From: Mansonella perstans
Taxonomy: Eukaryota; Nematoda; Chromadorea; Rhabditida; Onchocercidae
Length of the DNA stretch: 64,000 bases
Assembly (NCBI GenBank): GCA_037074765.1
Contig: JBAMDO010000176.1
Span: 1-64,000, forward strand
Reading direction: 5' to 3'
Below are positions 24,101 through 35,091 of this stretch, one piece after another. The notes under the pieces are model-generated. The model worked only from the letters and a program-made list of their open reading frames with translations. It was not told the DNA's origin and did no database searches. Within the stretch, counting starts at the first letter, position 1, and each line of letters begins with the position of its first letter. A program made the position numbers and the translations under genes.

Positions 24101-25867
24101 TAATGATGATACGGTCACCTTGATGATATGCCACAGCATTTTACTAGTTTGCTTCATTCTCTTATCACATGTCTATTAGGTAGCTCTCAATAGAAGTCTC
24201 GCAATATTAGCTTATATTCCATTGATTTTTCTTATCGGATGTTTAACCCATCGGCATATTTAGAAACTGCAGTGCTCTATCACATTTTCAACGTTATAAG
24301 GTAAATCTGCGAATCAAATCGCACGAGAAACAATTATTGGCAATAAATTTGATAATCTATGAAACGAATTGAACTGTTAAAACTCAAACTTAAATCTAGC
24401 ACAACAACACTGATGACTTGGAGTATTTCATGTCCCAGGATTTTTATTAAATTTAAACTAGACGCTTCTTGTCTAACTTTAACTTGATCACAAACAAATT
24501 AAAATAAACCGTGAAGACAAGTGCAAGAACTGTTTATGCAGAGTGATCCGGCATAGCACTGCTCATTGATTAGGCATTTCTCACCGATCGCCGATAGGTA
24601 ATAACATTTTCCATTGTGATAAACCTTAATTTCACCTTTGATAAACAAAAACAAATCCTATCCTAACTAATAAAAGTAGAAAAATTACAGTAAGATTAGA
24701 AAATGATATGATAATGCAATAAGCTAAACGAATGAAATTAATGGAATCAGTCTGCAAACGATTCGATGGTTTCTGTTGATTTCAAGTAAACTTTAAATTT
24801 ACATAATTTTAAAATCTCACTCATTTCTTGTTTCGTTTTTACATACTAGCTGGTACTTGTCTTGTCATATTATATTGCTAATTTTGCAAGTAATTAGCAA
24901 AATCGATAATGATATCATATTTTAGATGAACAGTGCAAATTTTGTGAGTGATAAGAGCATAACATGACATTCATAATAATGCAACATTGTATACAATCAT
25001 ATCAAAGCAGATGTAACATTTGGTGATAAGAGTGTGCAATGTAGTGATAAAAGTGTCCAGTACTATGATAACAAGGTCTTATTTACTACTCATCTATTTG
25101 TATGTTTTGCAAAATTTTTGCTCAATAAAATCAATTCCTCATTTTTCCTAGAGAATTTATGATTGCTCGAAGGGAGCAAGATAATGATTGTTGGCTTCAA
25201 TGATAACAATGATAAAAATTATTCGTAAAAGATTTGCGAAATTGCTTCGCTAATTTTCGGGGTAGATTATAAATTGTCAATTTTATTGCAGCTTCTAATA
25301 TTAGAATAATTGACTTGTAGTTTCAAATGGTTAAGTCACCTCTTCCCCATTTTGGCAATGGAAATTCAGAGATTTGCTATTGTTCATCAAGATTTGCTCA
25401 TCAAAGCAAAGGCATTTTCCTTGAATGTAATACTGTCGAGCTGCGCATTCTGTCCCATTTTGACATAAATGAACAATAGCTAAAAATTAATTCCACAACT
25501 ACGAAAAATCATAGCAAAATTTTCGCTTACAGGAATCAAGTAATGTTTTTCCTAAAGAATTTCTGTTCTACTACAATGTTTGTTATTTTTATTGGCTAAA
25601 AACTTTCTGTCCGCTTAAAACAGATTTTAGCACTCTCTGAATCATCAATTTTTGCTTATTATGTCAATCGTAGTCGAAATTTAGATGATAGTATGGAAGA
25701 AAATTCCTCAAGAAATAAATTTAAATTTAAAAATTAAATAAAAAATTTAAATTCTTATTTGCACTAAAAAAATCCGCACCCCTAATAAGTTAAAAATGAA
25801 CGAACGAACCACCGCATTTCAGGATGTATAACAAGAGAGCCGTGATCAGAGTCATGTAGTACATCAT
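18157..25867 (-). CDS. Secreted protein with 13 EB-type cysteine-rich modules
   Basis: Multi-exon gene. Exons read: 25867-25813 (ATG and signal peptide MMYYMTLITALLLYILKC), 25479-25340, 24635-24510, 23805-23598, 22912-22693, 22312-22159, 21995-21870, 21649-21596, 20834-20707, 20588-20449, 20147-20062, 19875-19333, 19036-18823, 18440-18157. That is about 826 residues. Thirteen modules share the pattern C-x(6)-G-x2-C-x4-QC-x3-x-C-x4-C-x-C, for example CWDIAYIGQQCKFTQQC. This is the nematode EB module, found in extracellular and often surface proteins. The acceptor at 25896-25898 just upstream suggests trans-splicing. Most exon phases join cleanly. The joins 25340/24635 and 22693/22312 do not, so a small exon or another boundary is missing at each. 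The longest exon (19875-19333) holds three modules. The partner and role are unknown; an extracellular structural or binding role is inference. Confidence 0.78.
20281..20402. repeat. Intron segment shared with window start
   Basis: This part of the intron between exons 20588-20449 and 20834-20707... more exactly the stretch just below exon 20449, matches bases 1-126. It shows that the duplication zone took sequence from inside this gene. Confidence 0.8.
23197..23440. repeat. ATT/TTA microsatellite in EB gene intron
   Basis: An imperfect trinucleotide array (ATT with ATC, GTT and TGT variants) of about 240 bases in the intron between exons 23598 and 22912. It makes long artefactual open frames on both strands. 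Confidence 0.9.
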
Positions 25868-26358
25868 TGGAGCTAATCAATCAGCGTATGATTTTCTGAA
25901 ATCATCTTCATTCGTATTTATTAGCTTACACTCTGAAAACTCACTGGATTTTACACCATACGCGTATTGCATGCTCGTTACAGTGCTCTCGTACAAAATA
26001 TTTGCACAGCTCCTGTTGCCTATCGCAATGAACAGAAAATACGGCTCAGGACTCACAATATCAAATATTATATTAATCAGAGTGTAATAAACTTCTCCTT
26101 TATGTCAACAACTATTTCTAAATTTTTCTTTTCCCATATTTCTCTTGTTCAAGTATAAAATGCTTCAATTGTCATCTGTGACGAAATGACTGTATTTGAC
26201 CTCATGGTGACCCCAACTTGATCTCAATACCAATATCTCCAACCAATTCTTGTGTTTTTTTTTTTTTTGCGAATAGAAATTGTATCCATAAATTTTATCA
26301 ACCGTAATAACAACTATATAGGATTACAGTGATTGCATACGAATGAAACTTCGACACT

Positions 26359-27897
26359 TCACAAACGGCGACCACGACGACCACCCTTACGTCTGGTACA
26401 ATCTGTAGGGATCGGTGTTACATCTTCAATCCGTCCAATTTTGATACCAGAACGAGCCAAAGCACGAAGTGCCGACTGCGCTCCCGGTCCTGGAGTTTTT
26501 GTTTTTGTTCCACCTGTTGCACGCAACTTGATGTGCAAAGCGTTGATCGATAGCTAAAAAAGGATCATATAAACTTAAACTTAATAATTTGGCAGAAATA
26601 CTAACTAATGAAACATAACAGCCCTCAGATGATCATATCATCAGAGACACTCAGAAAGGCAACTGATAACTTAAACATCATTGGGCATTAAAAAAAAAAA
26701 TCCTGCACAATTCAAAAAAGTATGATTTTCTCTACCTCACCGCTTGATCATATAGATAAACAACTTCGGCATCTACAACTGATCATTACCTTTTACAACT
26801 TAAGTAAACTTTTTTCCTGTTTCTTTTTTTTTTTTTTTTTAATTAAAAAGCTCATTTCAAACTATTACTTCAAAACGAGAATCCATTAACTATACCTAGC
26901 AAAAATAATAACAAACTTACTGCTTTACAACGCTCAGCAACATCCTGCGCAGCAAGCATGGCAGCATAAGGTGATGCTTCATCACGGTCCGCCTTCACTT
27001 TCATACCACCAGTTACGCGCACGATAGTTTCTCGGCCTAAATCAGCCATTTTGAAAAGGTGAAAATTAGTCGTAAGTTTGATACTCCGAAAGTATGAAAT
27101 ATTATATACAACGAAAACTCTCGAAATCTAAATAATATTAAACAATCCTGAAAACATCTCGAAAACTAAACAGTTCTAGAAATATCCCGCAACGAATCTT
27201 CAGAGATCTTTCAAAGATTCGCTGGACTAAAGATATGCATAGTTGTTATTTGATGTTGGAATCGAATAGGCAAATGAAGACCAATCAGGAATACACCAAA
27301 TGATAATTTAGCATTCGTCCCTTCCACAGTTCACCACCTGGGACTGAACTGAAGTACACTTGAATGCAAATATAAAAACAAAGCCTCTATTTGCTAAAAT
27401 TCTTAAGACAAAAAGAGGAAGACTTCATTTGCTAAAATTTTTAAGACAAGAAGAGGAAGAGAAGTGAATCTAAAACTTCATACTTTATTGAAATGAAGTG
27501 ATATAATTGATAGCAGATAACCGCGGAAAGAAATCGTTCATGTCGGGAATAGTAAAAAAAGGTAAAGCATTTTGAAACTAGCAAAGTATTCTTTTCATCT
27601 TCATGTAAACAACTTTGGAATGTGTGTTCCCAAGTGCTCTGTACTACATGAAAAATTATAGAAATTCTTTACAAACTAAAATGACAAAGTTTAAACAGAT
27701 TTTTTTTTTTCATGCAATAACAAACATGATATAAAGAGAATTACCAACTGACCAGATATATCAGTAACATGAACAAAGGTATCGTTGAATGATGCGAAAA
27801 TATGTGCGACACCAAATATATTTTCGCCTTCTTTTGCTTGCGGTCCTAATGTAACTACCGGCTGTTCTTCTTTAGCTTTGCCCTTCCGTGGCGGCAT
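26359..27897 (-). CDS. rps-14: 40S ribosomal protein S14 (uS11)
   Basis: Three exons (27897-27753, 27036-26921, 26553-26359) give 151 residues with exact phase joins. The N-terminus reads [20 protein letters not shown], the middle [13 protein letters not shown], and the end [11 protein letters not shown], all typical of eukaryotic uS11. The protein is part of the small ribosomal subunit platform, where it contacts 18S rRNA. Length equals the family norm. An acceptor (TTTTTTCAG) ends at 27913, 15 bases before the ATG, so the message is either trans-spliced or has a 5' UTR intron. A good donor (GCTGAG|GTAACT) near 28633 could be the matching 5' UTR exon. Identification is secure; the UTR model is inference. 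Confidence 0.96.
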
Positions 27898-29590
27898 CTC
27901 GAATTTTGTGTGCTGAAAAAAGAACTAACTGTTAATGTCGAAAGAGGATGTAACATAAATATAATCCAACTCCAACAAGCACTTCAAGATGACATGATAT
28001 GCCTAAAATTAATTACTTAACAGAAAGCCAGTTTTGCTCGAGCAAAACGCGTTGTATCGCAGGAAATTTTATTGTGTATGAGTACGTTCTCCTAAATATT
28101 CATATTCTCCTAAACATCCATATACAACAACATGCAAATATATTTCCTTTTAAGATTTAATGGTCTAACTAGGTACATTCGCATCTTCCGACCAATAACA
28201 CTTAAGTTCTGGAAACCCTATTTACACAATGATCGCTTTCAGTTCAGCTAAAATTGGAGTTTTATTAAATTTACATTGAATTTACAAGGAGTGACAGTAT
28301 ATCGCTTTTTTCCACATGCGTTTGCATACGCAACTGCATTCTGCAAGTGATTTTCAACATTATATTGAGCTATTCTTTTTGTAAATTATACGATAAAACA
28401 AATTTTTTTTTTTTTTTGCAATCATTAAAATGATTGCCATTAAAAGGGTTATTATATTGGACAAATAAGTTAATTGCATAGAACTTCGATATGTTGAACT
28501 TACAATAGTATCCATGCAAGATTTTACAAGTTTGAACTTCAAATAAAGTGAAACTAAGAATGTCACGACAAAATAAGTACACAATTATACGTGAGATACG
28601 CTCAACTAACCCATAAACTGAAATCATAGTTACCTCAGCTGCCAGGGCAAACAACGCTCGCCTCTCACAGGTCAGAAAACTCGACCATATGCGACTTCTG
28701 CAATCTTCGGACGCCGAAGTTTTTGGGATAGGAAATTATGAAAGGATTATAACAAGAATAGGTTCTTTCTTTTAAAATTAATAACTTTAATTATTTATCA
28801 GTATATTAAAATGAAGATAAAAACATCAAGCGAATAATTGTCGTCCAAAAATGTCCAAAAACAATAACTACATAACACTTGCTCGAAGTTTACGGAATGA
28901 AAGATATGGCTTTTTGCCAGGCAAACAAAAAAGCTGTGCGATTTTTGAGAAAAATAGATGAGAAGAATTAGTAGAGAGTATGTAATAGACGAATAACAAA
29001 CGTAAGAAAGAAACTAAAGACAGTCTATTGATTTTTGGCTATTCGTTTCTAAACCTATCTCATAATAGGAAAATGTCCAGGAGGGAGCAAAGTGGGAGGA
29101 GTGAAATGGTTCTTTGGGTTTGGATAGGTTGGTCAAAAAGTGTGGTGAGGGCTAATTAAAGTGTTTTACTTCAAGTATAGACCGGTCAGGATGACTTGTA
29201 CCTAAACTTCAAGTATGGACTAATTAAGACTGTTTCTACTTCAAGTATAGACTAGTTAGGACGATTTGTACCTAAACTTCAAGTATGGACTAGTTAAGAC
29301 TGTTTCTACTTCAAGTATAGACTAGTTAGGACGATTTGTACCTAAACTTCAAGTAACTTAATCTGTTATTAATGGCGCATTGATCGTTTAGGAAAGGATA
29401 ATCAGTGGAGAATGATTAAAGGAGAATACTTTATTTCATACAAATGACTTTTCATTGTGAACGGTTTGGTCCTCTTTCTTATATATGGACAATTTCAGGT
29501 TTGGTGGAAGTGATCAGTAGTGTGCGGGTAAGCAGCGTACCTGCACCGGAGAACGTGCCGTGGTGCCGCGGCGGGGTTTTGTGCACCATT
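27898..29590. other. Divergent upstream region between rps-14 and the EI24 homologue
   Basis: The genes on either side point away from each other, so promoters for both should lie here. I see no further coding sequence. A direct tandem repeat lies at 29168-29357. The acceptor AATTTCAG ends at 29498, and the first ATG after it is the EI24 start. Confidence 0.55.
29168..29357. repeat. 70-base tandem repeat, about 2.7 copies
   Basis: Units start with ACTTCAAGTATAGAC at 29168, 29238 and 29308. Within each unit a shorter half-repeat (ACTTCAAGTATGGACTA) recurs, so the unit itself arose by duplication. The second and third units are nearly identical. Confidence 0.9.
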
Positions 29591-32205
29591 ATGAGTTTGC
29601 TGACGTTTTTTTTTGACTACTTATGTGGTCTGCGCGATTCAATGAAAAGTCTTTTTGTAAGTTCTGGAACGAATTTTTGCTAGTTCAATGCACTGATTCT
29701 GAGTAACATTTCAAAATGAAAAAAATAAGTATATCTCCGGTGGATGTGTTTGTTGAGCATTTTTCACATGCATACATTGACAGCATTTCCTTAGTTACGT
29801 TCTGTTAGTATGATAATGTACTGATTCATGAAAATTCAGAGAAATTACGCGGTACCATTGCATTTAACGTATATGAAAATATGGTTTAAGGATGGGTTTG
29901 ATTATATCCACATTATAGAGAATTGTTTCATGCACAGCTTCGGATCACATAGAGTTGCTTCTCCAACATACACCATGCAGCTGCATAATGTTGCATTGTG
30001 AGTACTGAAAAGCTAAAGTAAATATATCTGTAGAAGCATGCACATCGATATTTTTAGATGTATAGATGTCATTAAGCTGCAGATTACAAATAGTGTTTTA
30101 CACATATAGAAGTGTTCATAACACTCTGTGCTAGAAAGAAATAAGAAGAAAAAGGTCCATAGGCATGAGTTTTATATCTGTGGACTGTTATTTAGACATT
30201 TGAGATAAGGCAATTCGATGACTTTACCATGTAATTATTTTTATCATTCTCTTTTGGTCATGAGAACTCTAGTTTCATCGAATAAAGATTTCAGGTAATT
30301 CATAAGTTGGATCAAATCTCAGATGCGGAACGCAGAAAAATGGAGGATAAGCAAAGGGAATTATTGCATCCAAAAATGACTACTGTGCTTCAGCAGCGAC
30401 GACAAGCTGGTGTAACAAAAGAGAAACGTAATGTTGAAGTGGTTACAAAACCGAGGGCAGTTACTGGGTAGTCATCCATTTTTCGTTAGTTGAGAAATTT
30501 AGTGAGTTACAATACCTCAATAAAGGGAGTAAAATAAAAGAAAAAGAAAAGGATTTTATGAATATAATTGAATTTTCTATTAGTTTCCAGCCTTTTCTAT
30601 TCGCTGCTTCTGAACATGGTACTTGTCTTTGTATTATTTGTAACAATGCCTAATCAAACATCAACATTTCTTCGATTACTTCATGGGGTAGTATGCTTCT
30701 GTGCTCTTGTTATTTCACGAGTATGCAATAGTGTATGGTTTTCTGATGTTGCAAACGCTTCATTGAAATATACGGGTGTTCAGACTCCAAATATGTCTCT
30801 CAGGTTACTTGATGTGTTTTTGTTTCCGAGGAATTTGCACATTTTATTATAAATTTAGTGATAACGAAATAATCATTTCGTGAACCATTTTGACTTAGTA
30901 TTGGATTTTTCAGCTGCTATCTTGTAAGGATATTTATCAATTGGAGATGGAGGCTGCTTTGAACTATAACACTGAAGTATGAAAACAAAAACATGTTAAC
31001 TAAATTTTTAGTCGAAACTTAATTGACGTATTGAAAACCATAGAAAAGCATAAATTTTAGTCGAACGACCGGTGATTTTTGTTCTTCGATACTTCTCGAT
31101 TCTATCTTTTTCTTGCAATCATTATTTGTCAGCAGTATCCCGGTACCCTTTATCTCTACAGCATTTGCTTTTATCCACATAACCTTGCTTAATTCCTTAT
31201 TCAGGTTCGTCTTTTTCATTTTAATAATATTGTTAATCATTTCTAGCATCTGGCTGTATAAATGATACTTATATAAGTGAGAGCATAATATGGTGACTTA
31301 ACTTTTTTCCTTATCAGTAGCGTTTTTTTTTTGCAAAGTTTCTTTAGTTATATCACCGCCAGTATTTTATTTTGATCAAATGTGTGACGAATCTCATTTT
31401 CTGTTGCTCGATTCGAAATATTCTTGTCTAAACAAGATTATCTTCACTGATGTAAATGAATATTACTTTTGTAGTTGGTCGAACAGAGTTGTTTCATAAA
31501 GTAATCGTAATTTGCTTTTAAATACTAAAATTAAGTGAGGATGCGTAAATGTATCCTATCCATTATTCTTTTTTAGTTTTGAGTACTTATGGATGGCACT
31601 TGGAATTGGCTTACGAGCACGCGTTAATCTTATTGAACGTAACTGGCCATATTTCTTGGGCTTTGGCACCGTGCTTACTCTTCTTACTAGCCTTACGGAT
31701 AATATGATATTGAATGCATTTTTCTTTGGTGCTTTGTTTCCATTTTGCATCATTAGTAGCTTTTTGGTTAGTATTAGTACATGGATTGATAATTTTAATT
31801 ACTTCTGCTTATTCTTAGGATAAGAAAATGCTTGATTTTCTTTTCTGTCTTATGCAATTTAGTAATTTAGTAAGGGTTTTCTAGAGAGGCTTAATTTTAG
31901 TCTTTCGGAAGAACACTGTATGTGCTATTATTTATGAAAAGTTCATATTTCAGGTAGAAGCAGACAATTATAAACAAAGAACGCATCCTTACGTCCATAT
32001 ATTCGGTCCTTCAATAGCGACTACAAATTATATGACATCAAGTCTTTCTGATTTACTGAAATCAATTGGATGTAAAAATGCTGGGCAACAAAGTGTTGTA
32101 AAAGAGAGTAGAATGTCGCTTCGTGAGCATCATTCACATTCACCAATGCAATTTAACACGAACCTTAAAGTTGGACAAACTAGAATCAGAAATTTTGTTG
32201 AGTAA
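29591..32205 (+). CDS. epg-4: EI24 / EPG-4 family ER membrane autophagy protein
   Basis: Six exons (29591-29656, 30295-30467, 30591-30803, 31061-31204, 31577-31766, 31954-32205) join in phase to 345 residues; human EI24 is about 340. Matches by eye to EI24 include the N-terminal helix (MSLLTFFFDYLCGLRDSMK), a basic glutamine-rich stretch (TTVLQQRRQAG), NSVWFSDVANASLKYTG, and the strongest, FEYLWMALGI followed by LIERNWPYFLGFG. Several hydrophobic segments fit a multi-pass ER protein. In worms the family member EPG-4 acts in autophagosome maturation. The C-terminal tail after residue ~262 is polar and not conserved. AATAAA lies at 32512. It is followed on the same strand by rpl-36. Confidence 0.9.
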
Positions 32206-33119
32206 AATTAGATTTCATTTTGCTCCTAAATTAGCTTTCATTTCTCTTCAACTGGTGAGTTTTTGCAAGGGATATATCCAAGGTCAGTTTTTGAAGGGAT
32301 ATATCCAAGGTAAATGTTTACATTTTCTAATTTATAAAGGTTGAGCAGTTCGTAATCGTGGTATCTTATATAATTACACCGGATTTATTTCATTGTATAT
32401 AAAATTTTTATCTTTCTTTTGTTATTAGTGTTTTCAAATGTAAATATTTGTAAATTCAAGCTTATATTGTAATTATTCGATCTTTTCAGTTGTACTGAAA
32501 ATAATTGTAAAAATAAAATGAACATGAGCATAGTAAATAGTTAAAGACATCGAGATTTTATCTCTCTAATGTGTTGTAGATGTATTCTATAAACTAATTG
32601 ATTAAATATTTCAGTCATAGATTTTGTTGCTTGTAAACTCGGAATGGTTTAATTTGTGAAATTAATGTGGATTAATATACAAGTAAATCAGTCGGTTCTT
32701 CTATTCACTGAGAATGAATATATTTATTCAATTTCCAAGCATGTGTAGTGTGCACATAAACTTTATAATGCAAATTTGTACTAAACTTGTACTAAGCTCC
32801 AATTCACCTATTTTTTACTGCTATTTCATTTTTATGCTGTACTTTGTATACCTGTGAGTTAATTGAAACTATTTGAAGTTTCAATACAACAATTAAATTG
32901 TTGAGGTTTTTCATTTATTAAAATTTCCCATGCACTAGAACTATTATTAGTTCACCTGCTAATAAATCTTCATATATTTTGTTTTTCCTCTCAGTTTGTG
33001 ACAGTTACATCGCGCATTCTATTTAGAATATTTTTTCATTTGTTTTATTACGAACGTATGAACACCACTTATACGTATAGTTGTTGCTTGGATCTTTTAA
33101 ATCATTTTTCAGAAATAAA
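32206..33119. other. 3' UTR and spacer between EI24 homologue and rpl-36
   Basis: Holds the EI24 3' UTR, with a polyadenylation signal at 32512-32517, and then AT-rich spacer. A short doubled word (AGGGATATATCCAAGG) occurs at 32269 and 32295. No gene is seen. Confidence 0.5.
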
Positions 33120-33628
33120 ATGGTCGCAGTTGAAGCAGTTGCTGTGGGTCTTAATACTGGTTACAAGGTTTCTTTTTATTTTAATTCCTTGTTTAGAGTG
33201 TTTCGTTGTCCATCGACACTTTTTTTTGCCAGAATCTTTCAGGTTTATGAGTTTCGCATATATTTTTGTAGGTAACGAAAAATCAGAGGAAAGTACGCCA
33301 AAATAGACGTAAGGGACGCATAACCAAAAGAAGTAAGATTGTTCGTGAATTGATTCGTGAGGTCGCTGGATTTGCTCCTTATGAAAGACGAACGATGGAA
33401 TTGTTGCGAATCAGGTAATATTTTTGAGTTTTTAGAAATTTTAGATGGAATATAATTGTATGTAAATTAATTTTAAACGATTTACTTAATTTTACTTCTT
33501 CACATTTCAGCAAAGACAAAAAAGCGCTTAAGTTCTTGAAGAGACGCATTGGTGCGCATGTTCGCGCAAAAAGAAAGCGTGATGAGATCCAGGCAATTCT
33601 TACAAATCTTCGTAAACATCACAAGTGA
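33120..33628 (+). CDS. rpl-36: 60S ribosomal protein L36 (eL36)
   Basis: Three exons (33120-33167, 33272-33414, 33511-33628) give 102 residues, the usual size. Motifs of the family are plain: [10 protein letters not shown] at the start, [14 protein letters not shown] in the middle, and the basic end [14 protein letters not shown]. It is a large-subunit ribosomal protein. An acceptor (ATTTTTCAG) ends at 33112, eight bases before the ATG, fitting a trans-spliced leader. AATAAA is at 33681-33686. The spacing to the next plus-strand gene is 464 bases, so a shared transcript with the acyl carrier gene is possible but not shown. Confidence 0.96.
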
Positions 33629-34092
33629 TTAAAAAAGTATCTACCTGCTGAAATGTTTCCGTTTGAATTTGTTTTATTTCAATAAAATTTTGTTGTCATC
33701 TGTTGGCACTGCATGGTTTCTGAAGCTTTTTAATGCAGTTTTCTTCAATTACTTAGCTTGTAAAAAAAAAAATAAATAAATCGGAATTCATGGAATTGAA
33801 ATTTGGGGTCGGCAATAACAACGGTGAAAGAAGTGAATTTTACGAAAAAACGGCTGGATGAAGGGGAGACTGAATAATTGAAAAACATTTGTATGTATGT
33901 TTCTTGCATTTGGTAGGATTGTAGATTGTTGCACATTTTTATTTGAATCTATTATAACATCGATGATCAACCAGTGTTTTAATACTAATATAAGGGATAT
34001 CATGATATCAGTATGTCAGTGTGTTTTAATACTGATATCAGATATCAGCATATTATATCAGTAATCAATATCAAACTTACTCTTATAGGGGA

Positions 34093-34633
34093 ATGTCGTT
34101 GAGAAGTGTGTTTAGTAAGAAGTATGCACGGCCTGTAATGCAATGTTTGCAAGGAATGCATTCGTTACGAACGTTACAAATAGGAACGATAATGCAGTAC
34201 AGCAGCACATGCAGGAAGTTTATGACCTCACCGACATATCAATCAAAAAAAATTGTGGAAGATATAGGACCATTTACACCACCGAAAAAGCTTACTTTCG
34301 AAGAAGTTTGTCTCTCTACATATGAGTGTTGTATATGAGTAAGGAAAAAGTTCAATGCATGATTAACCTGTTTGTGTAAATTTTCAGGTTGAACAACGGG
34401 TTATGAAAGCAATTCGTGCATGGGATCGATTTCCAGAGGAAAAAAAAGGAGCATTAACATTAGATAGTGATTTTGTCAAGGATATGGGTTTCGATTCCTT
34501 AGATCATGTTGAAATTATAATGTCACTGGAGGATGAGTTCGGTTTTGAAATCCCGGAATCAGTTAGTGAGAAGTTGAAAACACCTCGCGATGTTTTCAAA
34601 TATATTTGCGAGCATGAAGATGTTTTTGAGTGA
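34093..34633 (+). CDS. Mitochondrial acyl carrier protein (NDUFAB1-type)
   Basis: Two exons (34093-34305, 34388-34633) give 152 residues. The first ~70 residues are basic and serine-rich, fitting a mitochondrial targeting sequence. The carrier domain follows, with the phosphopantetheine site DSLDHVEIIM (serine about residue 108) and the end EFGFEIPE...DVFKYICEH. The protein carries acyl chains in mitochondrial fatty-acid synthesis, feeds lipoate synthesis, and is an accessory subunit of respiratory complex I. An acceptor (CTTATAG) ends at 34088, four bases before the ATG, as for trans-spliced genes. It runs tail to tail into the aspartyl aminopeptidase gene, whose stop is at 35092. Confidence 0.95.
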
Positions 34634-35091
34634 GATTACATCAGCCTTCTTGTTCAAAAAATTTAGGAATCATATAGAGATATGCAAAATCAGCTCGTAT
34701 TGATATTGATTACTTCATATGTAATTCATTTAAAATGAATTTGAACGAATTTGAGAGTTTTTTGCAATGAATGCAAGGCAAAGTAAGCGAGTATAGCGGA
34801 GAAGAAGGTTGAAGGGAACTTTTGAAAATATTTCGTCCGGTTTTCTTTTTTACATGTTGGAGCATTTCCAAGTATATTTGGAATGCCTTTTTTTTCTATA
34901 TATATAATGTTAATGCAAGCATACATTAGTTATTATTGTGCTAGTTATTACTTTGGCTCTATGTTTATTCATGTTAATGCGAGTTTTGTCAAATTTTTTT
35001 GAAAATTATGTCACGAAAATAAAAAACAATTGTAAAATAACAAAGTATAATAAACTGATAGAGATTGGTAGCAAGCAGATCATTAATCTCT

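Noticed and set aside
26333..26557. Plus-strand 74-codon frame
   Set aside because: Antisense of the last rps-14 exon.
28360..28654. Minus-strand frames upstream of rps-14
   Set aside because: No homology or splice support as coding; at most a 5' UTR exon ends at the GTAACT donor here.
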